Source: Marinobacter sp. F3R08
Lineage (GTDB): Bacteria; Pseudomonadota; Gammaproteobacteria; Pseudomonadales; Oleiphilaceae
DNA: 64,000 bases
Direction: 5' to 3'
Assembly (NCBI RefSeq): GCF_018860425.1
Contig: NZ_JAHKPI010000008.1
Coordinates: 62,001 to 126,000, forward strand
The notes under the pieces were generated by a model. The model had not been told where the DNA came from and searched no databases. It saw only the letters and a program-made list of their open reading frames with translations. How positions within the stretch are numbered: the first letter of the stretch is position 1; every line of letters begins with the position of its first letter. Positions 9,255-19,980 of this stretch are shown piece after piece. A program made the position numbers and the translations under genes.

Positions 9255-9326
9255 TAGCCGGCCTAGTAGCCGGCCTTGGTGTTTCAGCCAGGAAGATTCA
9301 GACCGGCCACCAGGGATGGCCGGCTA
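9255..9326. repeat. Short TAGCCGGCC repeats and a hairpin in the yajC-secD leader
   Basis: TAGCCGGCC occurs in tandem at 9255-9263 and 9267-9275, and its inverse GGCCGGCTA at 9318-9326. CCGGCCA (9303-9309) and TGGCCGG (9317-9323) can form a hairpin. The repeats lie in the transcribed spacer just upstream of the secD ribosome binding site. The function is unknown; they may only be a processing or stabilising structure. Confidence 0.5.
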
Positions 9327-9337
9327 AACAGCCCCGC

Positions 9338-9700
9338 TCAGATGTCCTTGAGCGTGCCTTTCGGCAGGGCCGCAGCAACAGCTACTTTCTGGACCTTGAT
9401 CTCTACATTGTCGGCAACTTCAACAGTGATAAAATCATCGGTTACTTTGGTAATCTTGCCGGCAACACCACCGGACGTCACAACTTCGTCGCCCTTGTTC
9501 AATCCGGACATCAAAGCCTTGTGCTCTTTCGCTCGCTTGGACTGCGGACGCCAGATCAGGAAGTAGAAAATCAGGATAAAGCCTGCAAAAAAGATCACCT
9601 GACCCATAACACCCATTCCCTGAGCACCCGGGTCCTGCGCCATCGCCAGCGCAGGCATCAGGGCCATAAGGCCAGCAACGAGCATTTTAATTGATTTCAT
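9338..9700 (-). CDS. yajC: Preprotein translocase accessory subunit YajC
   Basis: Small membrane protein of the SecDF complex. The 120 residues begin MKSIKMLVAGLMALMPALAMAQ, which resembles a cleavable signal sequence and is longer at the N-terminus than E. coli YajC. The family membrane segment VIFFAGFILIFYFLIWRPQ and the conserved RAKEHKALMSGLNKGDEVVTSGG follow. It starts at 9700 behind a GGAGATATT-like sequence and lies between tgt and secD, the standard order. Confidence 0.94.
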   Translation of the reverse strand: MKSIKMLVAGLMALMPALAMAQDPGAQGMGVMGQVIFFAGFILIFYFLIWRPQSKRAKEHKALMSGLNKGDEVVTSGGVAGKITKVTDDFITVEVADNVEIKVQKVAVAAALPKGTLKDI

Positions 9701-9729
9701 TGAATATCTCCGTTGGTTTAGCGAATAGA

Positions 9730-11969
<2,240 letters not shown>

Positions 11970-12004
11970 GGAATGGACTGTTAACGACGCCGAAGAAAAG
12001 AAGA

Positions 12005-12091
12005 TGGTAGCGGCGGGCGGACTCGAACCGCCACGGGTTTTACCCCAACGGATTTTGAATCCGTCGTGTCTACCAATTTCACCACGCCGCC
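12005..12091 (-). tRNA. tRNA-Leu (anticodon CAA)
   Basis: The 87-base minus-strand sequence folds as a class II tRNA with a long variable arm. The acceptor stem is GGCGGCG with CGCCGCT, the D-loop carries AATTGGTAGA, and the anticodon stem ACGGA/TCCGT encloses the loop TTCAAAA, so the anticodon is CAA, reading UUG. The T-loop is GGTTCGAGTCC, and CCA is encoded. The first acceptor pair appears to be a G-U wobble. Confidence 0.93.
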
Positions 12092-12173
12092 ATCGGAGAG
12101 TGTGGGGATTATACTGAGCTTAATCGCGAAAGCAACAAGCCAAGGTATACAACTTACCTGCCACCCCGGATAT

Positions 12174-13412
12174 TTATAGCCTGTCGAACAGAGACAACTG
12201 AGACACCTGAGCAAAAGATTGCTGAGCCGCCTGCAGCACGAAGCTCTGGAAACTCAGGTTACTTATTGCTTCTGCGTAGTCCAAATCCTGCAATTGAGAC
12301 CGGATTTCATTGGTATAAAGGGCGGAATCCTCAAGGAAGCTCTGAGTTGACTCTACAGCATTCATCCGCCCGCCCAACTCGGTCTGTTTCAGGAGAATAC
12401 TTTCCTGGGCGCTATCCAGATTGATCAGAGAATTGGCAATCAGGTCATCGTATTCAGTCTGCCCTCCGGGCGCACTCTTGTCGATGTCTTGCAAACCTGA
12501 AATCAGGTTCTCAATGGTTCCGAACACAGACTGTTTTTCGTTGATCTTGAGCGTAAACACATCGCCCGCGCCAGGAACCGCGTCTGTTATGGTGGCCTCC
12601 ACCCCTGCAACGGTAAACGGTTCCCCGCTCTCATAGAGCACCGGATCTACCGCCAACGCGTTGCCCTGATTATCAAACGCTCTCAACTCCGGAGGGTTCG
12701 GTGCTCCAGTGTCAATCACTTCCACCGTGATATCGTTCGGGAACGCGTTGGGATAAGCGGCATTCAGATCTGCTTCATTAACCAGGCTCACGCCTGAAAT
12801 GGCGGCGGCCGGCGTAAACACAGCAGTGTGTTCGCCGGTAATGGCCACGGGAATCTTTTCAAAAATGTCCTTGCCGTTATCGCTGATGGGGACAGTAACG
12901 CCGTCATCAATCTCCAGGACTCGCTGGCCTTCATCGCCCTGATAAAACCAGCTACCGGTCGAATCCTGTTCAAAAGCCTTCACCGAGCCCTGGAATCCAC
13001 TGAAGATGTATTCGCCCGAAGCATCCCGGGTGTTGGCAATATCCGCCAACTGCCCCAGGCGCTCCTCCAACTCGTAGGAAATCGAGAGCCTGTCGTTGGC
13101 AGACAGCGATCCATTTCCCGCCTGAACAGTCAGTTCGCGTATCCGCTGAATCACATCAATCGAGCTTTCCAGCGCACTTTCTTCCTGGCTCAGTCGATTA
13201 TTCGCAAGGTCTGCATTGCGTTGATAGGTTTCAACTCGCGAAAGTTCCTGATCGAGCTTCAGAATCCGGGCCGCCGCTACCGGGTCGTCGGACGGTTTGT
13301 TCACCCGTTTTCCTGTGGAGATCTGTTGTTGAGTGTTATTCAGATTGGCATTCAATTCCTGAAGCCGGCTAATACCACTCGAGAAAATCTGCTGTGATGA
13401 AATCCTGATCAT
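12174..13412 (-). CDS. flgL: Flagellar hook-filament junction protein FlgL (HAP3)
   Basis: Second hook-filament junction protein, exported by the flagellar type III system. The 412 residues start MIRISSQQIFSSGISRLQELNANL, a flagellin-like N-terminus with ISTGKRVNKPSDDPVAAARI. The C-terminus has the matching helix LDYAEAISNLSFQSFVLQAAQQSFAQ. The middle is variable. It ends the flg operon, 18 bp after flgK, and precedes the tRNA-Leu gene. Confidence 0.94.
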   Translation of the reverse strand: MIRISSQQIFSSGISRLQELNANLNNTQQQISTGKRVNKPSDDPVAAARILKLDQELSRVETYQRNADLANNRLSQEESALESSIDVIQRIRELTVQAGNGSLSANDRLSISYELEERLGQLADIANTRDASGEYIFSGFQGSVKAFEQDSTGSWFYQGDEGQRVLEIDDGVTVPISDNGKDIFEKIPVAITGEHTAVFTPAAAISGVSLVNEADLNAAYPNAFPNDITVEVIDTGAPNPPELRAFDNQGNALAVDPVLYESGEPFTVAGVEATITDAVPGAGDVFTLKINEKQSVFGTIENLISGLQDIDKSAPGGQTEYDDLIANSLINLDSAQESILLKQTELGGRMNAVESTQSFLEDSALYTNEIRSQLQDLDYAEAISNLSFQSFVLQAAQQSFAQVSQLSLFDRL

Positions 13413-13430
13413 GTCACTTCACCTCAACCG

Positions 13431-15464
13431 TTACCGGAAAGTCTGCAACAGGGTATCAAACAGGTCCTGAGCCACCGACATAACCTGGGCTGAGGCGTTA
13501 TAGGCGGCCTGATACTGGATCAGCCGGCCAGCTTCCTCATCCAGGTTTACACCGGATACCGATTCCTTTTGACTGGTTGACTGCTCGAGGAGGGTTTTGC
13601 CAGCATCCACGTCCAGCTGGCTCTGACGGGTTTTTACACCAATATCCTCTACCAGGCCGGCGTAGCCCTCAGCGAAACTCTGACTGCCTCCATTGAGCGT
13701 ATTGGCAGTGCCCAATGACGCAAGCGCTTCGGCATTTCTGTTATCGGAAACGCCATTGGCATTAAAGACAACACTAAACGTATCTCCGATCGCCGGCCTT
13801 CCGCTCATTTCAAACTGATAGCCTTGATAGGCATCACCAGCGAGCGGATCTGAACTTAAGAACGTTTTGATTTCCAGGGGGTTATAGGTTCCGGCTTCGA
13901 GAGTGTTACCACTTTGGTCGGTGATTTCGTAGCCAAACGTATCGTTGCTCGAGTCATAGCTTGTAAACTCGAGCACTACCGGCCCGTTCGCAAGTTGGCC
14001 ACTGGTTTCAAACCCGGGAAGCAGCACATTGGTATTCGGATTCCGCACATTGAGCATCGTGCCCTGACTGATTGTCCCTGTGCCGATATTCTGGTCGCCG
14101 GTTTCAAGTCGAATAGGACTGGCAAATGCCAGGTCTTCCTCGCGGTTTACTTCGAGCTCGATGTTCGCTGCGGCATTACGTGTCGGCTCTATCAGATATT
14201 TATCGCCGGCGTTAAAGGTGCCGCCCTCAACTTTGATATTGAAACCGGGCATGCCGATCTCAGACTGCACCGGATCCGGAAGACGTCCCTGGCTGACCGT
14301 TTCTCCGCTCTCCTGATCGATCACCTCAAAGCTCCGACCATCGCCACTGAACTGTAAGGTCCATCGGCCGGCAGGAAGTGCAGAGCTGTCTGTAATTTCA
14401 ACGGCCAACTGGCCCGTAGTAGAGCTTGAGTTGTTGGCGTTGGGAACAACCCGGTTGCTTTGAGCCTCTGGCGAGTTGATGTCAGAAAAGAGCATCCCCC
14501 CCAGATCACCCTCCAGATCCATCCCGATCTCATGCTGCTGATTCAGGGTATCTGAAAGTGCAATGGCAATCCGGCCAAGCTCATCAAACGCCGGCTTCAG
14601 GCCTTCGGTATCGAATCGCAGAAGTCCACCAAGCGTCCCACCGGTAATCTGCTCATTGATGTTCAGCGTGCGCCCGCCGCTGTTCAAGGTGAATTCCAGG
14701 CGAGTCGGATCCTCTGCACTTTCCTGGGTCCCGAAGGTCGAAGCATTGCTGCCAACCACAAGAGACATGCCGTTCGACAGGGATACGTTCACCTGACTGC
14801 CATCCGCCGAGCTGACCTTTATATTAACCAGCTCGGAAAGCTGACGGAGTTTCTCATCCCGCTGATCCAGCAGCTCATTAGGCATCTGTCCCTGGGCAAG
14901 GCCCGGTGATTCAGAAATTGCCAGATTCAGCTCTGCGATACTCTTGAGTAGGGTGTTTGCGTCGTTGACGCCCTGCTCCATCTGCGTTTTGATCGACTCC
15001 CGCTGCTGAATAAACTCCTGATTCAAGGCCTGGAACCGGTTAACTACCTGTTGCGCTTCGCTCAGTACAAGCTGGCGCTGAGGTAACGATGTTGGATCTT
15101 CAGCTGCGTTCTGGAGGCTGGCGAAAAAATTATTCAGCGCATCACTAAGCCCAGTGCTTTCGCCACCCAGCAGGTTATCAAGTCTCGACAATTCGGAATT
15201 CAGGGCCTCTTGCTCGCCGAACAATGTGCTGTCTTCCCTCACCTGCTGAACCAGGTATTCATCGGTCAGGCGTCGGATGTCGTCGATATATACGCCGCTG
15301 CCAATCGTTCCCGCACCGGTGCGCTGCCCTTCCTGGGTTTCAAAAATCACCTCTTGACGACTGTAACCCGGGGTATTGGCGTTGGTTATGTTGTTGCCGG
15401 TGGTGTTCAATGCGGTCTGGTGACTCAGGACGCCTGTCAGACCAATACCTATCAGCCCTGCCAT
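13431..15464 (-). CDS. flgK: Flagellar hook-associated protein FlgK (HAP1)
   Basis: First hook-filament junction protein. The 677 residues begin MAGLIGIGLTGVLSHQTALNTTGNNI with NTPGYSRQEVIFE. They end with the rod/hook-type C-terminal helix around SGVNLDEEAGRLIQYQAAYNA, the diagnostic VNLDEE motif. The middle domain is longer than in Salmonella FlgK, as is common in Pseudomonas relatives. Five bases separate it from flgJ, so it is part of the same transcript; I see no separate sigma-28 promoter. Confidence 0.95.
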   Translation of the reverse strand: MAGLIGIGLTGVLSHQTALNTTGNNITNANTPGYSRQEVIFETQEGQRTGAGTIGSGVYIDDIRRLTDEYLVQQVREDSTLFGEQEALNSELSRLDNLLGGESTGLSDALNNFFASLQNAAEDPTSLPQRQLVLSEAQQVVNRFQALNQEFIQQRESIKTQMEQGVNDANTLLKSIAELNLAISESPGLAQGQMPNELLDQRDEKLRQLSELVNIKVSSADGSQVNVSLSNGMSLVVGSNASTFGTQESAEDPTRLEFTLNSGGRTLNINEQITGGTLGGLLRFDTEGLKPAFDELGRIAIALSDTLNQQHEIGMDLEGDLGGMLFSDINSPEAQSNRVVPNANNSSSTTGQLAVEITDSSALPAGRWTLQFSGDGRSFEVIDQESGETVSQGRLPDPVQSEIGMPGFNIKVEGGTFNAGDKYLIEPTRNAAANIELEVNREEDLAFASPIRLETGDQNIGTGTISQGTMLNVRNPNTNVLLPGFETSGQLANGPVVLEFTSYDSSNDTFGYEITDQSGNTLEAGTYNPLEIKTFLSSDPLAGDAYQGYQFEMSGRPAIGDTFSVVFNANGVSDNRNAEALASLGTANTLNGGSQSFAEGYAGLVEDIGVKTRQSQLDVDAGKTLLEQSTSQKESVSGVNLDEEAGRLIQYQAAYNASAQVMSVAQDLFDTLLQTFR

Positions 15465-15469
15465 AAAAT

Positions 15470-16456
15470 TTACTCCTTCATCCCGTCACTGCCCATCGAC
15501 AGCGTCATCAGTGAGTCACGGTTCATGATCTGGCGGATCTTGTTGCCATAGTCCGGATCTGTTGCATAACCGGCCTCTTGTAACTTCTCGGCAAAGACCT
15601 CTGGCTGATCTGCTACCGACAGAACCTCCCGGTAACGGGGATTGGATTCCAGGAAAGACACATAGTCCCGAAAGCTCGACTCGTAGTCCCCGTAGGCCCG
15701 GAAGTTGGCCTGCTCTTTCATCGGCAAGCCTTCCCGGTATTCCGTGGTGGTAATGGATACACTGTCGCCCTGCCAACGGCTATCAGCCTTGATCCCGAAC
15801 AGATTGAAACTGGGTTCGCCCTGTTCACCCCGAATCATGTGTCGTCCCCAACCCGTTTCCAGGGCAGCCTGAGCAACCATAAGCTTCGGATCGATACCTG
15901 TGTCTTCGGCAATCCGCTCTGCGACCGGCAACAGTTCGGTGACAAAATGCTCCGGCGAGTCGAATCGGTCAGGCAGCTGCGATGACGTCGATTGCGCAGC
16001 CTTAACGGCCTGCACAGCCACGGTAGCAACCTCCTGGACCCTCTCAGGCAACCCTTTCGACAGAGCGGGCAGGCTGCGGTCGTAATCCGCAAGGCTCGTT
16101 TTATGCCCGGGAAGTCTGCCACCCTCTGCATCCATTCCCGGGATCTGCTGGCTTAATTGCTGCACCAGCGCCTCGGCGAGCCCACTGCCCTGGCCTCCGG
16201 CCATGGTCAGGCTCATCTGGCTGTCGAACATATCGCGGTACAACTCGGACTGATTGCTGTTCAGGTAATTGCCCTCGGCAAAAACATCACCGGCCTTGCG
16301 CATGGACTTCAGCATTTCAGACAGAAACAGGCTCTCGAACTGACGCGCCACTTCGCGCAGCGCGGACTGCTTGTCGGAGCGAGCCTGGGATTTCAGTGCA
16401 TTCAGACCATTGAAGTCGGTATACACCTGAGCCTGTTGAACCGTGTAATCCTGCAT
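15470..16456 (-). CDS. flgJ: Flagellar rod assembly protein / peptidoglycan hydrolase FlgJ
   Basis: Two domains are visible. An N-terminal rod-capping domain at about residues 30-110 contains ALREVARQFESLFLSEMLKSMRKA. A C-terminal glucosaminidase-type domain at about residues 170-320 contains AQAALETGWGRH with the catalytic Glu, SFNLFGIKADSRW and YRDYVSFL-like elements. It opens the peptidoglycan for the growing rod. Length 328. The ATG at 16456 has AGGTG five bases upstream; a GTG one codon earlier is possible. Confidence 0.94.
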   Translation of the reverse strand: MQDYTVQQAQVYTDFNGLNALKSQARSDKQSALREVARQFESLFLSEMLKSMRKAGDVFAEGNYLNSNQSELYRDMFDSQMSLTMAGGQGSGLAEALVQQLSQQIPGMDAEGGRLPGHKTSLADYDRSLPALSKGLPERVQEVATVAVQAVKAAQSTSSQLPDRFDSPEHFVTELLPVAERIAEDTGIDPKLMVAQAALETGWGRHMIRGEQGEPSFNLFGIKADSRWQGDSVSITTTEYREGLPMKEQANFRAYGDYESSFRDYVSFLESNPRYREVLSVADQPEVFAEKLQEAGYATDPDYGNKIRQIMNRDSLMTLSMGSDGMKE

Positions 16457-16464
16457 CACGTCAC

Positions 16465-17562
16465 CTAGATAACGATCAGCTCGGCACGCAATGCGCCGGC
16501 CTGTTTCAGTGCTTCGAGGACCGCCATGACATCCCCTGGAGCTGCGCCTACCTGGTTCACAGCCTGAACAATCTGGTTAAGGGTGACCGCCGGTCCGAAC
16601 TTGAACATCCTTGCCGGCTCCTCGGTAATGGCGATCTGGGAATCCTGCTCAAGAGCAGTGTTACCACCCGCGAACGGATTGGGCTGCTCAACGTTGGGAT
16701 TTTCCTGAATGGTGACGGTCAGGTTGCCATGAGTAACCGCCGCCGGGCTGACCTGGACATTCTGGCCGACCACGATGGTGCCAGTACGGCTGTTAATCAC
16801 CACTTTTGCGGCATCCTGTGCCGGATCCACCTCGATGTTTTCAAGGATCGAGAGGAAGCTGACCCGCTGGGATGGATCCCGCGGCGCACGAACGGAAACC
16901 GACGTGGCATCGTGGGCGTAAGCCATATCCGGACCGAGACGGCCATTAACGGCCTCCACCACCCGACGTGCCGTTGTAAAGTCCGGACGCAAGAGATGGA
17001 AGGTGATGGTGTCACCCTGACTGAACGGCGATTCGACTTCCCGTTCGATCGTTGCGCCGTTGGGTATACGGCCAACGCTGGGGACATTAACCGTTATTTT
17101 TGAGCCATCCTGCCCCTGAGCACCAAAGCCACCGACAACAAGGCTGCCCTGGGCCATGGCGTAAACCTGACCGTCAGCACCTTTAAGGGAGGTCATCAAC
17201 AAGGTGCCACCTCGAAGGCTGTCCGCGTTACCAATGGAAGAGACCGTAATGTCGATTTCCTGCCCGGTCTTGGCGAAGGGTGGCAATGTCGCACTCACGG
17301 TAACCGCTGCAACGTTCGCCAGTTTCGGGTCAACGCCCTCCGGCAGGGTTACCCCGAACTGGTTCATCATGTTGCGGAAGGTCTGGTTAGTGAACGGAGC
17401 CTTGTCACCCGTACCATCAAGCCCCACTACCAGGCCATAGCCTACCAGCTGGTTATTACGAACCCCTTTGATTCGGGACAGGTCTTTGAGCCGGTCCGCC
17501 ATAACCGGGGCAGCAACAACAACCAGTGCCAGCACCCAGGCCAGAAAACGACTCATACTCAT
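16465..17562 (-). CDS. flgI: Flagellar P-ring protein FlgI
   Basis: Periplasmic P-ring subunit around the flagellar rod. The 365-residue product has a Sec signal peptide ([17 protein letters not shown]) followed by [31 protein letters not shown], the family signature. The C-terminus has [24 protein letters not shown]. The ATG at 17562 overlaps the flgH stop in the pattern ATGA. An earlier GTG at 17574 and a later ATG at 17556 are alternatives. Confidence 0.96.
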   Translation of the reverse strand: MSMSRFLAWVLALVVVAAPVMADRLKDLSRIKGVRNNQLVGYGLVVGLDGTGDKAPFTNQTFRNMMNQFGVTLPEGVDPKLANVAAVTVSATLPPFAKTGQEIDITVSSIGNADSLRGGTLLMTSLKGADGQVYAMAQGSLVVGGFGAQGQDGSKITVNVPSVGRIPNGATIEREVESPFSQGDTITFHLLRPDFTTARRVVEAVNGRLGPDMAYAHDATSVSVRAPRDPSQRVSFLSILENIEVDPAQDAAKVVINSRTGTIVVGQNVQVSPAAVTHGNLTVTIQENPNVEQPNPFAGGNTALEQDSQIAITEEPARMFKFGPAVTLNQIVQAVNQVGAAPGDVMAVLEALKQAGALRAELIVI

Positions 17563-18260
17563 AACGGCCACCACTCACTGTTAAAGAAGCGGGCAACCCA
17601 GCCCATCTGGTTGGCCTGATCGAAATCACCGGTACCGCCATAGGCAAATCGTGCGTTGGCAATGCGGTTTGAGGCCACTGTGTTGTCGGGCTGAATATCC
17701 TGGGGGCGAACCAATCCCGTCAAACGAATGTATTCATCGCCATTGGTCAAAGACAGCCACTTTTCACCACGAATCTTGAGGACGCCGTTAGGCAATACCT
17801 CAGTCACTGTCACGGTAATGCTGCCAGCGAGGCTGTTGCTCTGATCAGCCTCAGCGCTGCCCTCAAAATCACGGGCCTGGCTCAGCGATGTCTCAATACC
17901 AAAGTTGCTCTTGCCCAGAATGGTGGGCTCGGGCAACGAGATGTCATTGTCCTTGGTAATGCTGGTCTCGGCGTTCTTGCTGGCCCGGGTGGACTCCTCC
18001 AGATTAACGGTCAGGACATCGCCAACGTTCAGAGCAACCGTATCTCCGTAAAAGTTATAGTTGCGTGAGGCCTGATAAATGGATCCTGACTGAGTATCAC
18101 GCTGCATCATGGCCTGTGGTCGCACCGGCGCATACTGCGGATCGTCCGGAATCGCACGGGGCCGGCTCATGGCCGTACAGCCCTGAAGCAGGATCAGGAA
18201 GAACACAATGAACAGCGTGCTGATGCCTGACCGTGCCTGCTTGAATGTCATCAGGTTCAT
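17559..18260 (-). CDS. flgH: Flagellar L-ring lipoprotein FlgH
   Basis: Outer-membrane L-ring subunit. The 233 residues carry a lipoprotein signal with lipobox LLQGC. Then come [28 protein letters not shown], a [11 protein letters not shown] segment and the C-terminal [27 protein letters not shown] block typical of FlgH. The ATG at 18260 has AGGGGT six bases upstream and avoids the 8-bp overlap with flgG that a start at 18287 would need. Confidence 0.95.
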   Translation of the reverse strand: MNLMTFKQARSGISTLFIVFFLILLQGCTAMSRPRAIPDDPQYAPVRPQAMMQRDTQSGSIYQASRNYNFYGDTVALNVGDVLTVNLEESTRASKNAETSITKDNDISLPEPTILGKSNFGIETSLSQARDFEGSAEADQSNSLAGSITVTVTEVLPNGVLKIRGEKWLSLTNGDEYIRLTGLVRPQDIQPDNTVASNRIANARFAYGGTGDFDQANQMGWVARFFNSEWWPL

Positions 18261-18279
18261 GACGTCACCCCTGGCCACG

Positions 18280-19068
18280 TTAGCCAATATTGTTGGTAAT
18301 GAACTGGAGCATCTGATCGGTTGTGGAGACCACTTTTGAGTTCATCTCGTAAGCTCGCTGGGTGGTAATCATATTCACCAGCTCTTCCACGACTTCGACG
18401 TTCGAAGACTCGATCGAGCCCTGCTCGATGCTGCCAAGGCCTGCCAGTCCAGGCTCGCCCTCAGCCGGATCACCACTGGCATTGGTAGCCTTGAACAGGT
18501 TATTACCAATTGCCTGCAATCCCTGGGGGTTAATAAAGTCAACCAGCGTGATCTGGCCAAGGTTCACCGGTGCGGACTCGTCATCCGTTACGGCCGTTAC
18601 GGTACCGTCGTTACCGATGGTGATATTCGTCGCGCTCTCAGGCACGTTGATGGCCGGCTCCAGGGGATATCCGTCCGGGTTGACCACATCGCCATCAGCA
18701 TTCAACTGGAATTGACCATCACGGGTATAGGCAATCTGCCCGTCCGGCAACTGCACCTGAAGGAAACCCCGGCCATTGATTGCCATATCCAGAGGCTGTT
18801 CGGTTATCTGCAGGTTGCCCTGCGTGAACTGCTTGGCCGTGCCGACAATACGTACACCGGTACCCAACTGCAGACCGGAAGGAAGTTCGGAGTTCTGGGT
18901 TGTCAGACCGCCCGGCTGCCGGTTGATCTGGTACAGGAGATCCTGGAAAACGGCTCGATCCCGCTTGAACCCGGTGGTGTTAACGTTCGCCAGGTTGTTG
19001 GAAATGGTGGACATATTCGTGTCCTGAGCGCTCAACCCGGTCTTACTGACCCAAAGTGCTGGATGCAT
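18280..19068 (-). CDS. flgG: Flagellar distal rod protein FlgG
   Basis: Forms the distal rod. The 262 residues have the normal length, with MHPALWVSKTGLSAQDTNMSTISNNLANVNTTGFKRDRAVF at the N-terminus (given as key parts: STISNNLANVNTTGFK). The C-terminal helix SSNVEVVEELVNMITTQRAY, shared by axial rod/hook proteins, is present. It sits between flgF and flgH. Confidence 0.96.
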   Translation of the reverse strand: MHPALWVSKTGLSAQDTNMSTISNNLANVNTTGFKRDRAVFQDLLYQINRQPGGLTTQNSELPSGLQLGTGVRIVGTAKQFTQGNLQITEQPLDMAINGRGFLQVQLPDGQIAYTRDGQFQLNADGDVVNPDGYPLEPAINVPESATNITIGNDGTVTAVTDDESAPVNLGQITLVDFINPQGLQAIGNNLFKATNASGDPAEGEPGLAGLGSIEQGSIESSNVEVVEELVNMITTQRAYEMNSKVVSTTDQMLQFITNNIG

Positions 19069-19151
19069 GCTACTTACTCCTTGCCGGCGGGCAGTGAGGC
19101 GGCCAGTTATTGCCGCTTCTGGCCCACCAGGCCAATGTTTTCAGTCGTTAC

Positions 19152-19904
19152 TTAAAGGTTCTGCAACAGACGTGCCGTTGCTTCGGAATTCTCGTTGGCA
19201 GTGGTCATCACCTTTACCTGCATCTCGTATTGCCGGGACAGCTGAAGGTTCGAGATCATCTCTTCCACCGCATTGACGTTGGAGCTCTCCAGGAACCCCT
19301 GAGCAATCCTGAGGTTGGCGTCTGGTGGTTCCGGGCCATCCAGGGCCTGATCCGGCTTGCGGCGCATGTGCCCGTCAAGACCCTTTTCGAGGGCTTCCGA
19401 AGGTGGATTGACCAGTTTCAGCCGGTCCACTTCGACCAGCTGGTCAGGCGCTCCACCAACAGGAACAATTGAGACGGTGCCGTCGGCGCCAATCTGGACG
19501 TTATCGAAAGGGGGAATCGCAACCGGCCCGCCATTACCGAGCACCAGCTCGCCATTACCCAGTCGAACCAGGCCATTGACATCTATCTGGAGACTTCCGC
19601 TACGGGTAAAGACTTCCTCGCCCTGATCGTTCTGGATAGCAAGCCATCCGTCACCTTCTACCGCCACATCCATCTGTCGACCGGTTTCCATGAGAGCACC
19701 TGCAGACAGATCCGTACCGGGCCTTTCAGTCATGGCATAGGCGCGGGTCGGGTGATGCTCCCCGTAGACGGGCATACTGCGGGCCTGAGCGAAGTCCTTC
19801 TTGAAGCCGGTGGTGCTGACGTTCGCCAGGTTATTAGCATGGGCCTGCTGGGCCAGCATATTCTGCTTGGCGCCAGACATACCGATATATAAGGCTTTGT
19901 CCAT
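19152..19904 (-). CDS. flgF: Flagellar proximal rod protein FlgF
   Basis: Proximal rod component of 250 residues. Seen: MDKALYIGMSGAKQNM, the axial-protein motif NNLANVSTTGFKKDF, and the C-terminal ESSNVNAVEEMISNLQLSRQY. It is preceded by a strong sigma-54-type promoter in the 76-bp gap after flgE, so flgF probably starts a second transcription unit (flgFGHIJKL) inside the long operon. Confidence 0.95.
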   Translation of the reverse strand: MDKALYIGMSGAKQNMLAQQAHANNLANVSTTGFKKDFAQARSMPVYGEHHPTRAYAMTERPGTDLSAGALMETGRQMDVAVEGDGWLAIQNDQGEEVFTRSGSLQIDVNGLVRLGNGELVLGNGGPVAIPPFDNVQIGADGTVSIVPVGGAPDQLVEVDRLKLVNPPSEALEKGLDGHMRRKPDQALDGPEPPDANLRIAQGFLESSNVNAVEEMISNLQLSRQYEMQVKVMTTANENSEATARLLQNL

Positions 19905-19946
19905 GGGAAAACTCCTGCCGGAATTTTGACTGTTTCCAGTCTTCCT

Positions 19947-19961
19947 GCAGGAGTCGTGCCA
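19947..19961 (-). promoter_or_regulatory. Sigma-54 (RpoN) promoter in front of flgF
   Basis: The minus strand reads TGGCACGACTCCTGC from 19961 to 19947. That is a perfect -24 element TGGCACG, four spacer bases, and CTGC for the -12 element (consensus TTGC). GG and GC are correctly spaced. It lies 43 bp upstream of the flgF ATG. In Pseudomonas and Vibrio, class II/III flagellar operons of this type depend on RpoN with FleQ or FleR. Confidence 0.75.
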
Positions 19962-19980
19962 TATTCTCTAGTTTGCGGTA

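Noticed and set aside
13413..15469. Separate sigma-28 promoter for flgK or flgL
   Set aside because: Gaps of 5 and 18 bp leave little space, and no TAAA-N15-GCCGATAA-like sequence was recognised upstream.
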